A DNA stretch of 64,000 nucleotides, taken from Thraustochytrium sp. TN22 (lineage: Eukaryota > Sar > Bigyra > Thraustochytrida > Thraustochytriidae). The notes under the pieces were generated by a model. That model was not told where the DNA came from. It did not search any database and was given only the letters and a program-made list of their open reading frames with translations. The DNA lies in contig JABLUY010000156.1 of assembly GCA_013306675.1 (NCBI GenBank), positions 28,668 to 92,667 of the forward strand, read 5' to 3'. Position numbers and translations under genes: made by a program. How positions within the stretch are numbered: the first letter of the stretch is position 1; the number at the start of each line of letters is the position of its first letter. Of this stretch, positions 55,851 to 64,000 are shown piece after piece.

Positions 55851-57119
55851 CTAAGCCCGCGAAAGCTTTTCTAAAGAATCTCAAATACGTCTCATGTCAT
55901 TCGCTCAGCCTCGCGTGCCTGGGCTTGTGCGAGCTCAGCACCATGAGCCAGCCAGGTAGAGAGACGCGCAGCACAGTAGCGGGACCGAAGCATCTCAATA
56001 GACTTGCTTTGCGAGGCTCGCGGGCGTCCGAGTGAAGCGCGTGCCTCCCTTTCTTGGTGCAGGCGCAACCAAGACGCGGCGCGGCTACGCTTCAAACTTA
56101 GGCTTGTCGAGCGAACCGCAGCACACAACACGCGCTTCTTCTTGGCCAAGAGCGAGGAAAGTCAAACAGATGCTCGGTCGATCCCGTCCGGCCACGGCCC
56201 GAAGTCGTGTTCGGTCTCGACGCAATGTGCAGCTGGCAGCTCGCGCATCAGCAAGCGCCTAGGTAGGGCAAACGCCCCCGCCCCCCCCACAAACCTCTCG
56301 ACAACTGCAAGGTCTCCGAGTCAGACTTTCGAGGTGGTCACGGTCCGTCGACACCGAGCACTCTGCCGTCGACCCGAGCCGTGCTTCCTTGCAGGCTGAC
56401 ATGACAAGCAACCGCTTCGAAAGTTGTTTCGCCGATCGCACGAGCCCGACCTCGGCGTCAGCTCGAAGCGCGAGGCTGCCAGTGCCTGCCGTGCACGGGC
56501 GGCCTTGCAGTGCGTGAGCGACTCGGGCTCGAGCCCTTGGCTGGGGCGCTCTCCGTGGCCACTCAGACCTGCGGCTGTCGTGCTGACTTGAAAGACATCA
56601 TTTCCGAGCACAGATGTCCGAGTCGGAGTTTCGCCGTCTGCTGCAGTGCAGCGAGCAAAACGCGCCCGCGCGGACCCTGCGTCAGAGTGCAGGGCGAGTC
56701 GCAGGCTCGGTGCCGTGCCATCACCAGGGCCAGTGCCCCCCCTTCAGGCTGGGTAGACGGAGTCATTCATCAACGCTTTGCTGCCCGACAACTGGCTGGT
56801 GTGCGCGTGCTCGGCGCGCAGACCGAGAAGGGAAGCGAGTACTACCGTGGCACGGCCCCTGATGACAGTGAGGACCAGACCAGGCCGAGCACTGCTGGCG
56901 GCTCGGCCGAGGACGGCCCCGGGAAGGCAGGCAGGCAGGCAGGCTGGCAGGCTGGCTGGCAGGCAGGCAAGCGCGATGGATGCAATCAAACGCCCAATAC
57001 GCGGGGTACATACATCCTGGCTGGGCAGCGGGCAGCTGCGTGCGTCTCAGGCGCAGGCCGGAAGAGCCAGAAGCTGGAAGGAATTCGGAAGGCGTGGCCG
57101 CCGGGTCCTGCACGACGAG
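55851..57119. repeat. Intergenic with (GGCA)n run
   Basis: About 1.27 kb between companion 2 and MACPF 2. It has an AGGC/TGGC tetramer run at about 56926-56970. Upstream in-frame codons precede the MACPF start but show no signal peptide and contain the tetramer run, so they are not counted as coding. No other gene is seen. Confidence 0.6.
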
Positions 57120-59906
57120 ATGGGGTACAGCAGGATGTGGCGGACGCTGGTGCTCGTGCTCGCGGCGCTCATGGCGCTCGCGGAGACCGCGCAGGGCGAC
57201 CACGCGCTTGAGCACGCCGCCGACTACGAGCTCGGCATGAAGAAAGGTGGCACGGACAATGGCGACCAGGCGACAGCATCTTATCATGACGAGGAGAGCG
57301 ATGACGAGGAGAGCGATGACGGGTGGCCATCAACAGAATCAGACATCGCGAAGACCGTTGCGGAGGCGGTGCTGAAGTACATGCGCCCGGTCGTGACGAC
57401 GACGACAAGTATGACTACACGGCACCACAATCACGAGTCGCCCGTGCAGCCGCCGAGAGTGCCCCCGCCCACGGAGTCGCCCACGGAGCCGCCCACGGAG
57501 CCGCCCACGGAGCCGCCCACGGAGCCACCCACGGAGCCGCCCACGGAGCCGCCCACGGAGCCGCCGACGCTGCCGCCGACGCTGCCGCCCACGGAGCCGC
57601 CCACGGAGCCGCCCACGGAGCCGCCCACGGAGCCGCCGACGCTGCCGCCGACGATGCCGCCAACGGAGCCGCCCACGAAGCCGCCCACGGAGCCGCCCAC
57701 GGAGATGTTCACGGAGCCGCCCATGGAGCCGCCCATGGAGCCGCCCATGGAGCCGCCCACGATGCCGCCCCTGACGATGCCGCCCCTGACGATGCCGCCG
57801 CTGACGCTCCCCCCGAAGCTGAACGAGACGTTGTCAACAGGGGCGCCGACAGTAGCTCCCTCGAAGGCGAGGACGGAGGCGCCCACGAAGCCACCGAAGG
57901 CGATGGAGTGCAGGCATACGACTCTGCCACACGTGGGTATGGTTGGCGCAGGCTTCGACGTTGAAAAGGGGCAGAGCATGACGTCCATCTTTGACTTCAC
58001 GTACGACACGTGCCAGACGCTGCTCTACAAGAACGAGCGCGTGCGCCTTCCGGACGGTGTGACAGTATACGTGAACCGCGCGACAAGCGCGTCATGGTCA
58101 ACTGACACGTCCACGTCCTTCCGTGAGTACGCCGAAAAGCTGTCGGACAAGCTGAACGTGCAGGTCAGCACGTCAGTGAAGGCGGACATGTCGTACATGG
58201 GGTTCAGGATGGACTCCCAACTAAGTGTTTCCATGTCGAGGAATCAGGAGATGCAGGAGGTGAGAGGTTCCATCAGCAAAGCCGACACGACGCTGATGCG
58301 ATCCGTGCTACATCAGTCCTTGTACCGATTCAACCTAGAGTCGTGGGCCGTTCCCCTTCGTCCCCAGCTGGTGGGCATGCTGGAGCGCATCTACAAAACA
58401 CCTGGGGACGAGACAAGCCTGAGCTCGTTTTACGGCGCGTACTCGGCGTTCTTCGTGACGGCAGGCGAGATCGGTGGCCAGATCACGCAGGTGGGCACGT
58501 ACGAGAGCACGAGCTTGGCGTCGAGCTATGCCACTCGGTCGCTGCTCGAGACATGCGTATCGACCAAGCTGGACGTTTCTATGGGCTATGGCTTGTACAG
58601 CGGTGAGGTCCACACATCCGTTGATCATTGCACCGAGGAGATTGCCGAGACGACCGGGCGCTCGGAACAGCTCGTGGCGACCTCGACGCAAAAGGTCATG
58701 ACGCAAGGTGGCGACGGCACTCCGATTGTGAAGATTGACGCCGAGGTCGTGGCGAAGTTTTTTGCCAGCCTGCAGCACAAGGCAACGGTGCTGCCTGAGA
58801 TTGGTCTCAAGCTCGGCTACATTCCGTACATGCTCCGCGCCAACACCTGGCTTCACGCACAGCCAAATTGGTCACGAGAGAAGGCAAATGCGGTTGCCAA
58901 GACGTTGGACGACTTCTTCCTTTCGCACTACGCAAACATCAAGAAAAACCTGCCACACGTTGACCCTGACAAGGCTGAGGCCTCGGTTGCCGTGAGTATC
59001 GAGGGCAATGCCGTGCTTCTCGTCCAGTCCTCTGGGGGAATCTGGGTGGACGGGCGTCAGCATGTAACCTGTCTGGAGGCCGATATCAACCTGCTCGAGA
59101 TGAAGCGCTGCACGGGCGGCGGGGACGATAAAGGCCTCGGGCAGATGTTTGTGCTGCATGGCACCGGAACCAAAAATGGTGTACTGGAGTCACTGCGTGC
59201 GCCGGGAACCTGCATCACCAACTCAACGAACAACATGCTGGCTCTCTCCTCGTTTTCTTTCGACGATGAAAAGGTCGATTCTAGATGCCTGCGATTCTCT
59301 TGGGACCCCGTCGACCGCCTACTCAAGGACACCACGGGCAAGTGCTATTTCCAAAATTTGCTGGACCACCGGGTGTACGGAACCGAGCACTGCCAAAAGA
59401 CTACCCACTTCCTGTGGTCCCTCCAGCAGCCTCAAATGCTCCAAGATGCCATCAACGCATGTCTGAAGGCGCACATCCATCGGCCGAGTCACCTGTGGAC
59501 GCACACAGATTATGGCTGCAACAAGCATGACCGTGCCTACCGCTGGCTTGTCACTGACGAGGGCTACGTGGTCAGTCTCTACAAGGAAGCGGATGGAATG
59601 GCGCTCACATGGGAGACCTGGGACGGCCACAACCCAAATCCGGACGATGGGGACGAGCCGCCCTCCTTCCTGAGACCTCAGATGCGAAACTCTGGCAACA
59701 ATGGTCAGCTGTGGAGATGGGACCCGACGAACCAATCCTTCATGACACGGCGGGAGGATTGGTATGGCTGTCTCCGATCCAACAACTGGGGCGATGACTT
59801 TTATGGTTACCATCGCACTCTAGTGGATCGAGCGTGGTCGAAATCATGCAACGAGGAGCGCCACAAATGGAACCGCATCGTGCTCAACAGGGGCGATTTG
59901 CTCTAA
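57120..59906 (+). CDS. Secreted MACPF (perforin-like) protein 2 with Pro/Thr/Glu repeat stalk
   Basis: 928 residues from ATG 57120; the signal peptide lies around MWRTLVLVLAALMALAE. An acidic stretch, a short Thr run and a long stalk of PPTE/PPTL/PPME tetrapeptides (about 115-250) come before the MACPF region. That region aligns with the first MACPF protein: GAGFDVEKGQSM, STDTSTSFREYAEKLSDKLN, SVSMSRNQEMQEV, and FYGAYSAFFVTAGEIGGQI with the GG hinge kept and the YG-T-H element degraded. The C-terminal half is Cys- and Trp-rich with GQMFVLHG, LRFSWDP and GQLWRWDP, echoing the QIFIWHES and MIWRYDS elements of the paralogue. The stalk and the Thr run are shared in style with the companions. Role unknown; membrane insertion is family inference. 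Confidence 0.8.
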   Translation: MGYSRMWRTLVLVLAALMALAETAQGDHALEHAADYELGMKKGGTDNGDQATASYHDEESDDEESDDGWPSTESDIAKTVAEAVLKYMRPVVTTTTSMTTRHHNHESPVQPPRVPPPTESPTEPPTEPPTEPPTEPPTEPPTEPPTEPPTLPPTLPPTEPPTEPPTEPPTEPPTLPPTMPPTEPPTKPPTEPPTEMFTEPPMEPPMEPPMEPPTMPPLTMPPLTMPPLTLPPKLNETLSTGAPTVAPSKARTEAPTKPPKAMECRHTTLPHVGMVGAGFDVEKGQSMTSIFDFTYDTCQTLLYKNERVRLPDGVTVYVNRATSASWSTDTSTSFREYAEKLSDKLNVQVSTSVKADMSYMGFRMDSQLSVSMSRNQEMQEVRGSISKADTTLMRSVLHQSLYRFNLESWAVPLRPQLVGMLERIYKTPGDETSLSSFYGAYSAFFVTAGEIGGQITQVGTYESTSLASSYATRSLLETCVSTKLDVSMGYGLYSGEVHTSVDHCTEEIAETTGRSEQLVATSTQKVMTQGGDGTPIVKIDAEVVAKFFASLQHKATVLPEIGLKLGYIPYMLRANTWLHAQPNWSREKANAVAKTLDDFFLSHYANIKKNLPHVDPDKAEASVAVSIEGNAVLLVQSSGGIWVDGRQHVTCLEADINLLEMKRCTGGGDDKGLGQMFVLHGTGTKNGVLESLRAPGTCITNSTNNMLALSSFSFDDEKVDSRCLRFSWDPVDRLLKDTTGKCYFQNLLDHRVYGTEHCQKTTHFLWSLQQPQMLQDAINACLKAHIHRPSHLWTHTDYGCNKHDRAYRWLVTDEGYVVSLYKEADGMALTWETWDGHNPNPDDGDEPPSFLRPQMRNSGNNGQLWRWDPTNQSFMTRREDWYGCLRSNNWGDDFYGYHRTLVDRAWSKSCNEERHKWNRIVLNRGDLL
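57450..57820 (+). repeat. 12-bp coding minisatellite (CCCACGGAGCCG)n in MACPF 2 stalk
   Basis: Tandem 12-bp units encode PPTE, with variants for PPTL, PPTM, PPTK and PPME, and the frame is kept throughout. It forms an extended O-glycosylation-prone stalk between the signal peptide and the MACPF domain. Confidence 0.9.
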
Positions 59907-60971
59907 GTTAAAAACTAAGATTTCAGATCATTGACACCTGGCTTGCTCACATAAGGGATGACACCGGGACGGACCTCCCGCTGAGTACAATCACGCTGGC
60001 ATACGAGCGGCGATGCAGACGAGAGTGCCGTGGCCGTGCACAGCCCAAGCGTTTTCTCGCAATCGCTGAGGGATGGCCTTCCGGGCAAGCAAAGGCCGCC
60101 GAGGCCGTACCCGTGGCCGTTCAAGGTTGTTTGCAGCACTCATGTACCGCCTGTGCGTCCTTTCGCAGTCGCCGAGGGACGTCAATCCGTCCAAGCAAGC
60201 CTTGGCGAGGCACGGCTGTCTGCGCCATGTTTGAGTCGAGACTCGCGGGTAAGATTGATTGTGCCAGGCCGTGGCCATTGCCTTGATGCAGATAGACACT
60301 GGGCACCCGACACCCTGACCGGCTGCCAGCTTGCCGCGCGCCTGTCCTGGCCGCAGTGACTGTACTTGTGCACCCCCGCGCAGCCCGGCCGCGTGCATTC
60401 AAGGCTGGGCGATCACGCGCCGCGGGTCCGAGTCTAGCCGAAAGGTTCGGAAACTGACGGCCGAGCACGGCCTCGCCGACCGCCGAGCACGGCCTCGCCG
60501 ACCGCCGAGCACGGCCTCGCCGACCGCCGCGGCCGGCCTTGCAGTGCAGTGCACTGGCGGCTTGCATCGGCAGCCTGAGGCGGGGCTTGCTTCCTTCACG
60601 TGCGAATGCATGCGAAAAGGCTGGTACCCGCGCGAGGCCGGCTGTTGGCCGGGCCCGCCGGGCCCCCTGTCTGAGCTGAGTCGGAAGTGACATGTAGGAA
60701 GCAGGTGCAGTGGGAGACGAACAACGAGGAGCACGGCTAGCGTTTGATCCTCGTGCCGTACTGAGGCCGCCGAGCACACGGGCCACGCGACCGGATGTGC
60801 TCGACGGTAACGGTGGCTTGCTATTCGCTTGTGTTTGGCCTTGGTCCTGTGTTCCCTGGCGCGACTAGCACCGAGGCAGCAGAGCAGACCTGAGACGCAG
60901 GACACGCAGATTGGACGTGCTCGCGCGCTCATTGCCAAATCCGTCGCAGCAAGGGCGAGGCGAGGAAGAGA
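59907..60971. repeat. Intergenic with 22-bp tandem repeat
   Basis: A 22-bp unit beginning CCGAGCACGGCCTCGCCGAC repeats three times exactly at 60461-60526. The rest has no supported gene. Confidence 0.85.
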
Positions 60972-62336
60972 ATGCGGCTCGCGAGAGTGCTTATGGCGGC
61001 TATGGTGGCGGCGGTCCTGGGGCTGGCGCAGGCGCAGGCGGACCTGACCGAAGAAAAAGCCAAGCGCACCGCAGAAGAAACCAAGCTCGTCTCGATCCTG
61101 CAGCCGTACTTTAACTTCGTCGTTGAGGTACTGTTTTGGAATGAAGATGCGTGCCTAGCGAGGTTTTATGGCGGCGCGGGCATCGCGCTCCAGGGGGGTG
61201 CACGGGATTTCGAGGTCCCGGCCCCAAGGTCAGACGTTCTACTGGGTACAGATATCATGGACCTTTGCGCAGCGCAAGCCGACGTCCTCGAGTGCGCCAA
61301 AGCACGACATCTCCTCCAAGCTTTTGGGGAGGAGCTGAAACGCGGGATAGCTAAGGTCAGAAACTACGATACGCCGGCCCAGTCTGGTGCCAGGGACCTC
61401 TGCAAGAGGGACCACGAGGCACTAATTAGCATGACGAGATATCTTCGGGACGCTCTCAAGTCTCCTGATGCAGAAAAGCCGAAGGAGTACAGAAAATTCG
61501 TAGACCGGTCCCCAGCGCCTGTACCGCTGGAGGCGAAAATTGCGGCCGTCCCGAATTGGTGTCTTGATGAGCATCGGATCAAAGACTTTCAGGACATGGT
61601 CAAACTGCTGGCCAACGGTCTGCGCTCCAAGGCGTTCTTCCCGGCTGCCTGGGACACGCTCTTTGAGAGCTCAATTGAATTGTTTGACCAACTGCAAGCT
61701 AGTAAGTTGAAGGTCGATTTCGCAGGCATCGCCTCATCTCTGCCCAGCTGACTTTGCAGGATTACAGGTCGCCTCGAACGGATGCTTACCCGCGCTACGC
61801 GCAGCGGCGCGATTTCCAAGGGAAGCTTGCCCGATCAAAATGCGCCTCCCACTCGTCCCAGAAGGGACGCCGTCAGCTATCCCAAATTCCTGGAGACAGG
61901 CAACAGTTCGCCGGGCTCTTCTGCAATCACCACTGCGACCACCACCACAACGAGGACGGTCACAACGACCATGCCAGGCACCGACGCGTCACAGATGCAC
62001 ACCTTCGCAGCTCCGACGGCATGTGACACGCAGGTGGAAAGACTAAAGCGCCAAATACGTTCCCAGGAAGCCGAAGGAGCGACCGGGGAGGCGAATCTGC
62101 AGAGTCAGGGTCTCGGCGCCGGCTCCGTGCATACCTGGCAGCACCCGATGCCTTACGTCACCATGACGACGACTGCGACAGAGCCCTGGGACCCCAGCAC
62201 GGAGAACCTCATGCAGCAGGCTGAAGGCGGCGCTGCGACACTCCGTGGCAGCCTCCGCGCCGGTCTCTTGAGTGCCCTGGCGCACCGTCACGAAGCCAGC
62301 GCCGGCGCCGAGGACTCGGCGGACATCTACGCCTGA
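60972..62336 (+). CDS. Secreted companion protein 3 (Thr-rich linker, TEPW module), two exons
   Basis: Exons 60972-61701 and 61768-62336 give 432 residues. Signal peptide MRLARVLMAAMVAAVLGLAQAQA. The helical domain (LVSILQPYFNFVV ...) has four or more Cys and mirrors companion 2. Unspliced, the frame stops at 61751. Removing a 66-bp GT-AG intron joins it in frame to the Thr linker (ITTATTTTTRTVTTT) and a CDTQVERLKRQIRS helix. The C-terminal module (TTTATEPWDPSTENLMQQ ... ATLRGSLRAGLL) follows, almost identical to companion 2. The family alignment is the main support for the intron, because both paralogues have the linker and module on one chain. It follows MACPF gene 2 on the same strand. Confidence 0.72.
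61702..61767 (+). other. Predicted spliceosomal intron (66 bp) in companion 3
   Basis: Consensus donor GTAAGT at 61702, acceptor ATTACAG ending at 61767, and a CTGAC branch-like element at about 61748-61752. A nearer acceptor (TTTGCAG at 61759) would give the wrong frame; the 61767 acceptor restores it. Confidence 0.7.
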
Positions 62337-62802
62337 TCCAGCGCGATTACTCGCCGGCCGCCAGGCAGGCAATTCGTTGCATTGAAAAAGTCAACTTCAG
62401 TCAAAGCCATCATGGCCCTCAGAAGCCTTGCACATTGAACCTCCGAGCTCGCGAAACCTGCCAGATAGATGTTCGAGCGCCCACGCTGCTGTCTGGTCTC
62501 TGGCACTGCGGCATGCTTGCCTCTTGGTCTCGCTCTCGTTCAGATAAGATTTCACGAGAAGTGGCTGCGGCTGCGCTCGCCATCGCTGCACGGCACTCGC
62601 CTCTCATCTGCTGCACGCACTGCACTGGGGTCACAGTCTCGCTTCCACGGTCTGATCCCGCAAGACGAGGAGTGCGGCGAGCGCGGCGAAGAGTGCGCGA
62701 GCAGCAGCGCGGCGACGCAGCCGGCCCGCCCGCCCTTGCCCGCCCTGCCCCGGCCCGGCCCGGCCCGCCCGCCCGGAGGCGCACGCCTGCAGCGCCGTCG
62801 TC
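62337..62802. other. Intergenic, no gene seen
   Basis: Spacer between the secreted cluster and TAM41. Composition rises back to GC-rich towards the TAM41 start (GCCCGCCC-rich at about 62720-62780). An upstream exon carrying a mitochondrial presequence could be hidden here, but I cannot support one. Confidence 0.4.
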
Positions 62803-63819
62803 ATGACCATGACCGGCAGCGGCGACGAGGAGGACGCCGTGGGCGCGGCCGTCCAGGCGCTGCAGGGCGACGGCGGCCTTTGCGCGGCGCTCGCGTACGG
62901 CTCGGGCGTCTTCGCGCAGGTGGCGAGGGATGGCGGGCGGGACAAGGCCGCCGACCGCCCGCTGGTGGACCTCGTGCTCGTGGTGGAGGACGCCACCGCG
63001 TGGCACGCCGCCAACAGGGAGCAGCACCCGGCCCACTACGCCTGTCTGAGCGCGCTGGGGCCGGCAGCCGTGTCACGCGTGCAGCGCGCGGGCGGCGGCT
63101 TCATGTACTTCAACACGGACGTGACAGTGCCGAGCGTGCCGGAGCTGCGGCTCAAGTACGGCGTCATCTCGCGCGAGGATGCCGAGCGCGACCTCAGCCG
63201 GTGGGACGCGCTCTACCTGAGCGGCCGCCTGCACAAGCCCGTGCGCTTCCTGCGCGACGCAACGCCGGAGACCCCGCTGCGCACCGCGCTACGCACAAAC
63301 CTCGTACACGCCATGCACACGGCGCTGCTGCTCCTGCCGCCGCGCTTCGACGATGAGGACCTCTTCGGTGTGCTAGCTGGCCTCTCCTACGCGGGCGACG
63401 TGCGCATGGGCCTTGCAGAGAACCCCGACAAGGTTGGAAGCATCGTGCGCGGTAGCATGGTTCACTTCCGCGACCTGTATGCGCGCTTTTTGGACGATCT
63501 CGACGGCGCGGCCGGCCAGCGCGCGCGCGCAGCCGGCTACGCCGGCCAGCTCGCGGCCATCGGCTCGCCCTCCGCGGCCGGCATCCGCACCTGGGAGCAG
63601 GACCCCGATCCTGCGCAGCGTTCTCGTCTAGCCGCGGCGCTGCCCTACCTTCCGGCCGCCTCCCGCAGCGAGGCCCAGCCCGCGCACATCCGCAGCGCCC
63701 TGCGTTCCATCGTGGCCCGTAGCAGCCGCGTGCAGAGTGCCAAGGGCCTGCTCACCGTCGGCTTTGTCACTGCCGCCCGCTACGGCCTTCGCAAGGTCCG
63801 CAAGCGCTTCGCCCTTTGA
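62803..63819 (+). CDS. TAMM41: TAM41/MMP37-type mitochondrial CDP-diacylglycerol synthase
   Basis: Makes CDP-diacylglycerol from phosphatidic acid and CTP at the inner mitochondrial membrane, the first step towards cardiolipin. The 338-residue protein carries the family blocks in order: YGSGVFAQV (nucleotidyltransferase GSG), DLVLVVEDATAWH, HPAHYACLSALGP, the FNTDV region, LKYGVISREDAERDL, WDALYLSGRLHKPV, EDLFGVLAGLSYAGDVRMGLAENPDKV and a C-terminal KGLLTVGFVTAARYGLRKVRK. Length fits the family. The start region (MTMTGSGDEED) is acidic and not a typical presequence; a spliced upstream exon or non-cleaved targeting would explain that. Confidence 0.9.
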   Translation: MTMTGSGDEEDAVGAAVQALQGDGGLCAALAYGSGVFAQVARDGGRDKAADRPLVDLVLVVEDATAWHAANREQHPAHYACLSALGPAAVSRVQRAGGGFMYFNTDVTVPSVPELRLKYGVISREDAERDLSRWDALYLSGRLHKPVRFLRDATPETPLRTALRTNLVHAMHTALLLLPPRFDDEDLFGVLAGLSYAGDVRMGLAENPDKVGSIVRGSMVHFRDLYARFLDDLDGAAGQRARAAGYAGQLAAIGSPSAAGIRTWEQDPDPAQRSRLAAALPYLPAASRSEAQPAHIRSALRSIVARSSRVQSAKGLLTVGFVTAARYGLRKVRKRFAL

Positions 63820-63872
63820 CCTCCGCCATCCTTGGGCCCATGCCGGGCTCGTCCCCGTCCACAGCTCTGGCC

Positions 63873-64000
63873 GGCGCGAGTCTCCTTTCGATGCCCCGGC
63901 GCGAGTCTCCTTTCGATGCCCCGGCGCGAGTCTCCTTTCGATGCCCCGGCGCGAGTCTCCTTCCGATGCCCCGGCGCGAGTCTCCTTCCGATGCCCCGGC
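63873..64000. repeat. 25-bp tandem repeat array continuing past the window edge
   Basis: Five copies of a 25-bp unit beginning GGCGCGAGTCTCCTTTCGAT occupy 63873-63997. The last two have a single T-to-C change (CTTCCGAT). The array begins about 50 bp after the TAM41 stop and runs off the end. Confidence 0.95.

Noticed and set aside
61751-61760. Nearer 3' splice site TTTGCAG for the companion 3 intron
   Set aside because: It would join exon 1 to the wrong frame; the acceptor ending at 61767 restores the family-conserved linker.
1-64000. tRNA, rRNA, transposon or insertion sequence
   Set aside because: I looked for T-loop-like GGTTCGA contexts, rRNA-like blocks, transposase or reverse-transcriptase motifs and long terminal repeats. 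The few GTTCGA matches lie inside coding sequence and do not form cloverleafs.

Overview
The window is nuclear DNA of a GC-rich microbial eukaryote. The evidence is the gene content: a USP5-type deubiquitinase, a gamma-secretase subunit (PEN-2), a SNARE, an EHD ATPase, an AGC kinase, a ROCO GTPase, PSTK and TAM41. Most genes are single uninterrupted reading frames. Only two short GT-AG introns can be supported, one in cytochrome b5 and one in a secreted protein. Genes are densely packed on both strands, with several divergent pairs and one convergent pair whose stop codons lie 33 bp apart. Crinkler-like proteins, HCF101 and DDX60-like helicase point to a protist, perhaps a stramenopile such as a labyrinthulomycete or an oomycete relative. 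That placement is inference and weak.

Layout. 0-13.6 kb: USP5 (cut by the window edge), a macro-like/aldo-keto reductase fusion, a large ABCA-type transporter, HCF101-like Fe-S carrier, PEN-2. 14.0-17.1 kb: a decayed gene with an 84-bp duplication, a type I membrane protein and an unrecognised 551-residue protein. 17.5-24.5 kb: an IRE/Rim15/Greatwall-like AGC kinase divergent from PSTK, then a secreted sulfatase. 24.8-35.8 kb: a ROCO protein (LRR-Roc-COR) that ends in a trypsin/HtrA-like protease domain, divergent from a DDX60-like Ski2-family helicase. The ROCO frame is broken twice by single-base shifts. 36.6-38.7 kb: cytochrome b5 with an intron, and a Sec20-type SNARE.

39.0-44.5 kb is an accessory island: a Crinkler-like protein (nuclease-like plus kinase-like domains), an intact P-loop NTPase, a truncated frame-broken copy of that NTPase, a small three-helix membrane protein and a 5'-broken leucine-rich fragment. 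44.6-48.4 kb returns to housekeeping: a helical protein of unknown role, an LSm10-like protein and an EHD ATPase.

49.3-62.3 kb is the most unusual part. Five secreted proteins alternate: companion, MACPF, companion, MACPF, companion. The three companions share a signal peptide, a helical domain, a Thr-rich linker and a conserved TEPW ... LRGS C-terminal module. The two MACPF proteins keep the family's Gly-Gly hinge and carry a Cys-rich C-terminal half. The region is visibly less GC-rich than its flanks, has long repeat-filled spacers, and looks like a lineage-specific secreted pore-forming system that has expanded in place. Its function is inference. The window closes with a TAM41 (mitochondrial CDP-DAG synthase) gene and a 25-bp satellite array running off the edge.
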